Shown piece after piece: positions 63,895-64,000 of a stretch of 64,000 bases of DNA. This DNA comes from Methanobacteriota archaeon. Its GTDB lineage: Archaea; Thermoplasmatota; Poseidoniia; Poseidoniales; Thalassarchaeaceae. The DNA lies in NCBI GenBank assembly GCA_014239955.1, contig JAAZXW010000021.1, positions 33,160 to 97,159 of the forward strand. Reading direction: 5' to 3'. The notes under the pieces were generated by a model. It was not told the origin of the DNA and did no database searches. It saw nothing but the letters and a program-made list of their open reading frames with translations. The translations under genes were made by a program, and so were the position numbers. Each line of letters opens with the position of its first letter. Position 1 is the first letter of the stretch.

Positions 63895-64000
63895 TCACTT
63901 CGAGCACTCGCTGCACTCGATGTTTGCTCCAGCATGCTCGCTGCAGAACCTCCTGCGGCAAGTGAAGCACCGGAAGTCGAAGGCGGATACTGGATTAGAG
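63895..64000 (-). CDS. C-terminal end of a zinc-finger protein (partial)
   Basis: Only the last 34 codons are inside the window; the gene runs out at the right edge. The end reads as a compact zinc finger, C-x2-C-x4-C-x2-H-x6-C-x2-C (CFTC, FCSEH, CSEC), like the AN1-type finger found at the end of several archaeal proteins, and stops with CSK. Its TGA lies directly against the helicase stop on the other strand. The rest of the protein cannot be seen, so the function is open. Confidence 0.65.
   Translation of the reverse strand, partial: SNPVSAFDFRCFTCRRRFCSEHAGANIECSECSK

Noticed and set aside
1-64000. CRISPR arrays, insertion sequences, integrases, rRNA genes
   Set aside because: No regularly spaced repeats, terminal inverted repeats with a transposase, or rRNA sequence were seen on reading both strands; only one tRNA gene was found.

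Overview
The window is a chromosomal segment of an archaeon, most likely a marine Thermoplasmatota of the Poseidoniales (Marine Group II) type. The archaeal core is clear: a nine-gene A-type ATP synthase operon, PCNA, Orc1/Cdc6, fibrillarin and Nop5, transcription factor S, ABCE1, a geranylgeranyl diphosphate synthase and a geranylgeranyl-reductase-family enzyme. The aerobic heterotroph style fits that group: GrpE, class I FBP aldolase with GlpX, a Rieske oxygenase, a BoxB-like diiron epoxidase, succinyl-CoA synthetase and two squalene/phytoene synthases. The lineage is inferred from gene content only. GTG and TTG starts are common. Many genes that begin a transcription unit have a TATA-like box about 25 nt before the start codon and little or no leader, whereas internal operon genes often have a GGAGG/GGTGA-type ribosome site.

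Layout. 0-5 kb: SAP-like protein and a HemC-like protein, divergent from prenyl synthase and GG reductase, then a methyltransferase. 5.2-13.7 kb: ATP synthase subunits H-I-K-E-C-F-A-B-D. 13.8-17.1 kb: a site-2-protease-like membrane protein without its zinc ligands, and ketopantoate reductase. 17.1-21.5 kb: Fpg, Nop5-fibrillarin, TFS and PCNA. 21.5-28.5 kb: glycosyltransferase, FGE-like protein, ABC exporter, tRNA-Gly(UCC), a TatD-like hydrolase, a divergent TBP-like protein with an unknown partner, and a thioesterase. 28.5-34.7 kb: PH-like membrane protein, PfkB kinase, biotin carboxylase, a CysJ-type flavoprotein and an MBL hydrolase. 34.7-41.4 kb: AT-rich candidate origin DNA, orc1/cdc6, a fused phosphopantetheine adenylyltransferase/dephospho-CoA kinase, a 285-nt structured RNA candidate, an 875-residue winged-helix protein, and a second AT-rich gap with an ORB-like inverted pair.

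41.4-49.5 kb: FBP aldolase and FBPase (gluconeogenesis), MoaC/MoaE, then a plus-strand cluster of FAD enzyme, enoyl-CoA hydratase, BoxB-like epoxidase, an orphan protein and 3-hydroxyacyl-CoA dehydrogenase that reads like a CoA-thioester (possibly aromatic) degradation route. 49.5-60 kb, minus strand: secreted lipoprotein hydrolase, Rieske oxygenase, DUF1499 protein, GrpE, ABCE1, phytoene and squalene synthase-like enzymes, and sucCD. 60.1-64 kb: nucleotidyltransferase, a large SF2 helicase and the end of a zinc-finger gene.

The points most worth a second look are an ABCE1 whose ferredoxin domain has lost half of its eight iron-sulphur cysteines, the TBP-like operon, the CoA-synthase fusion, the pseudo-protease, the unassigned structured RNA and the two candidate origin segments. 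No CRISPR array, insertion sequence, integrase or rRNA gene was seen.
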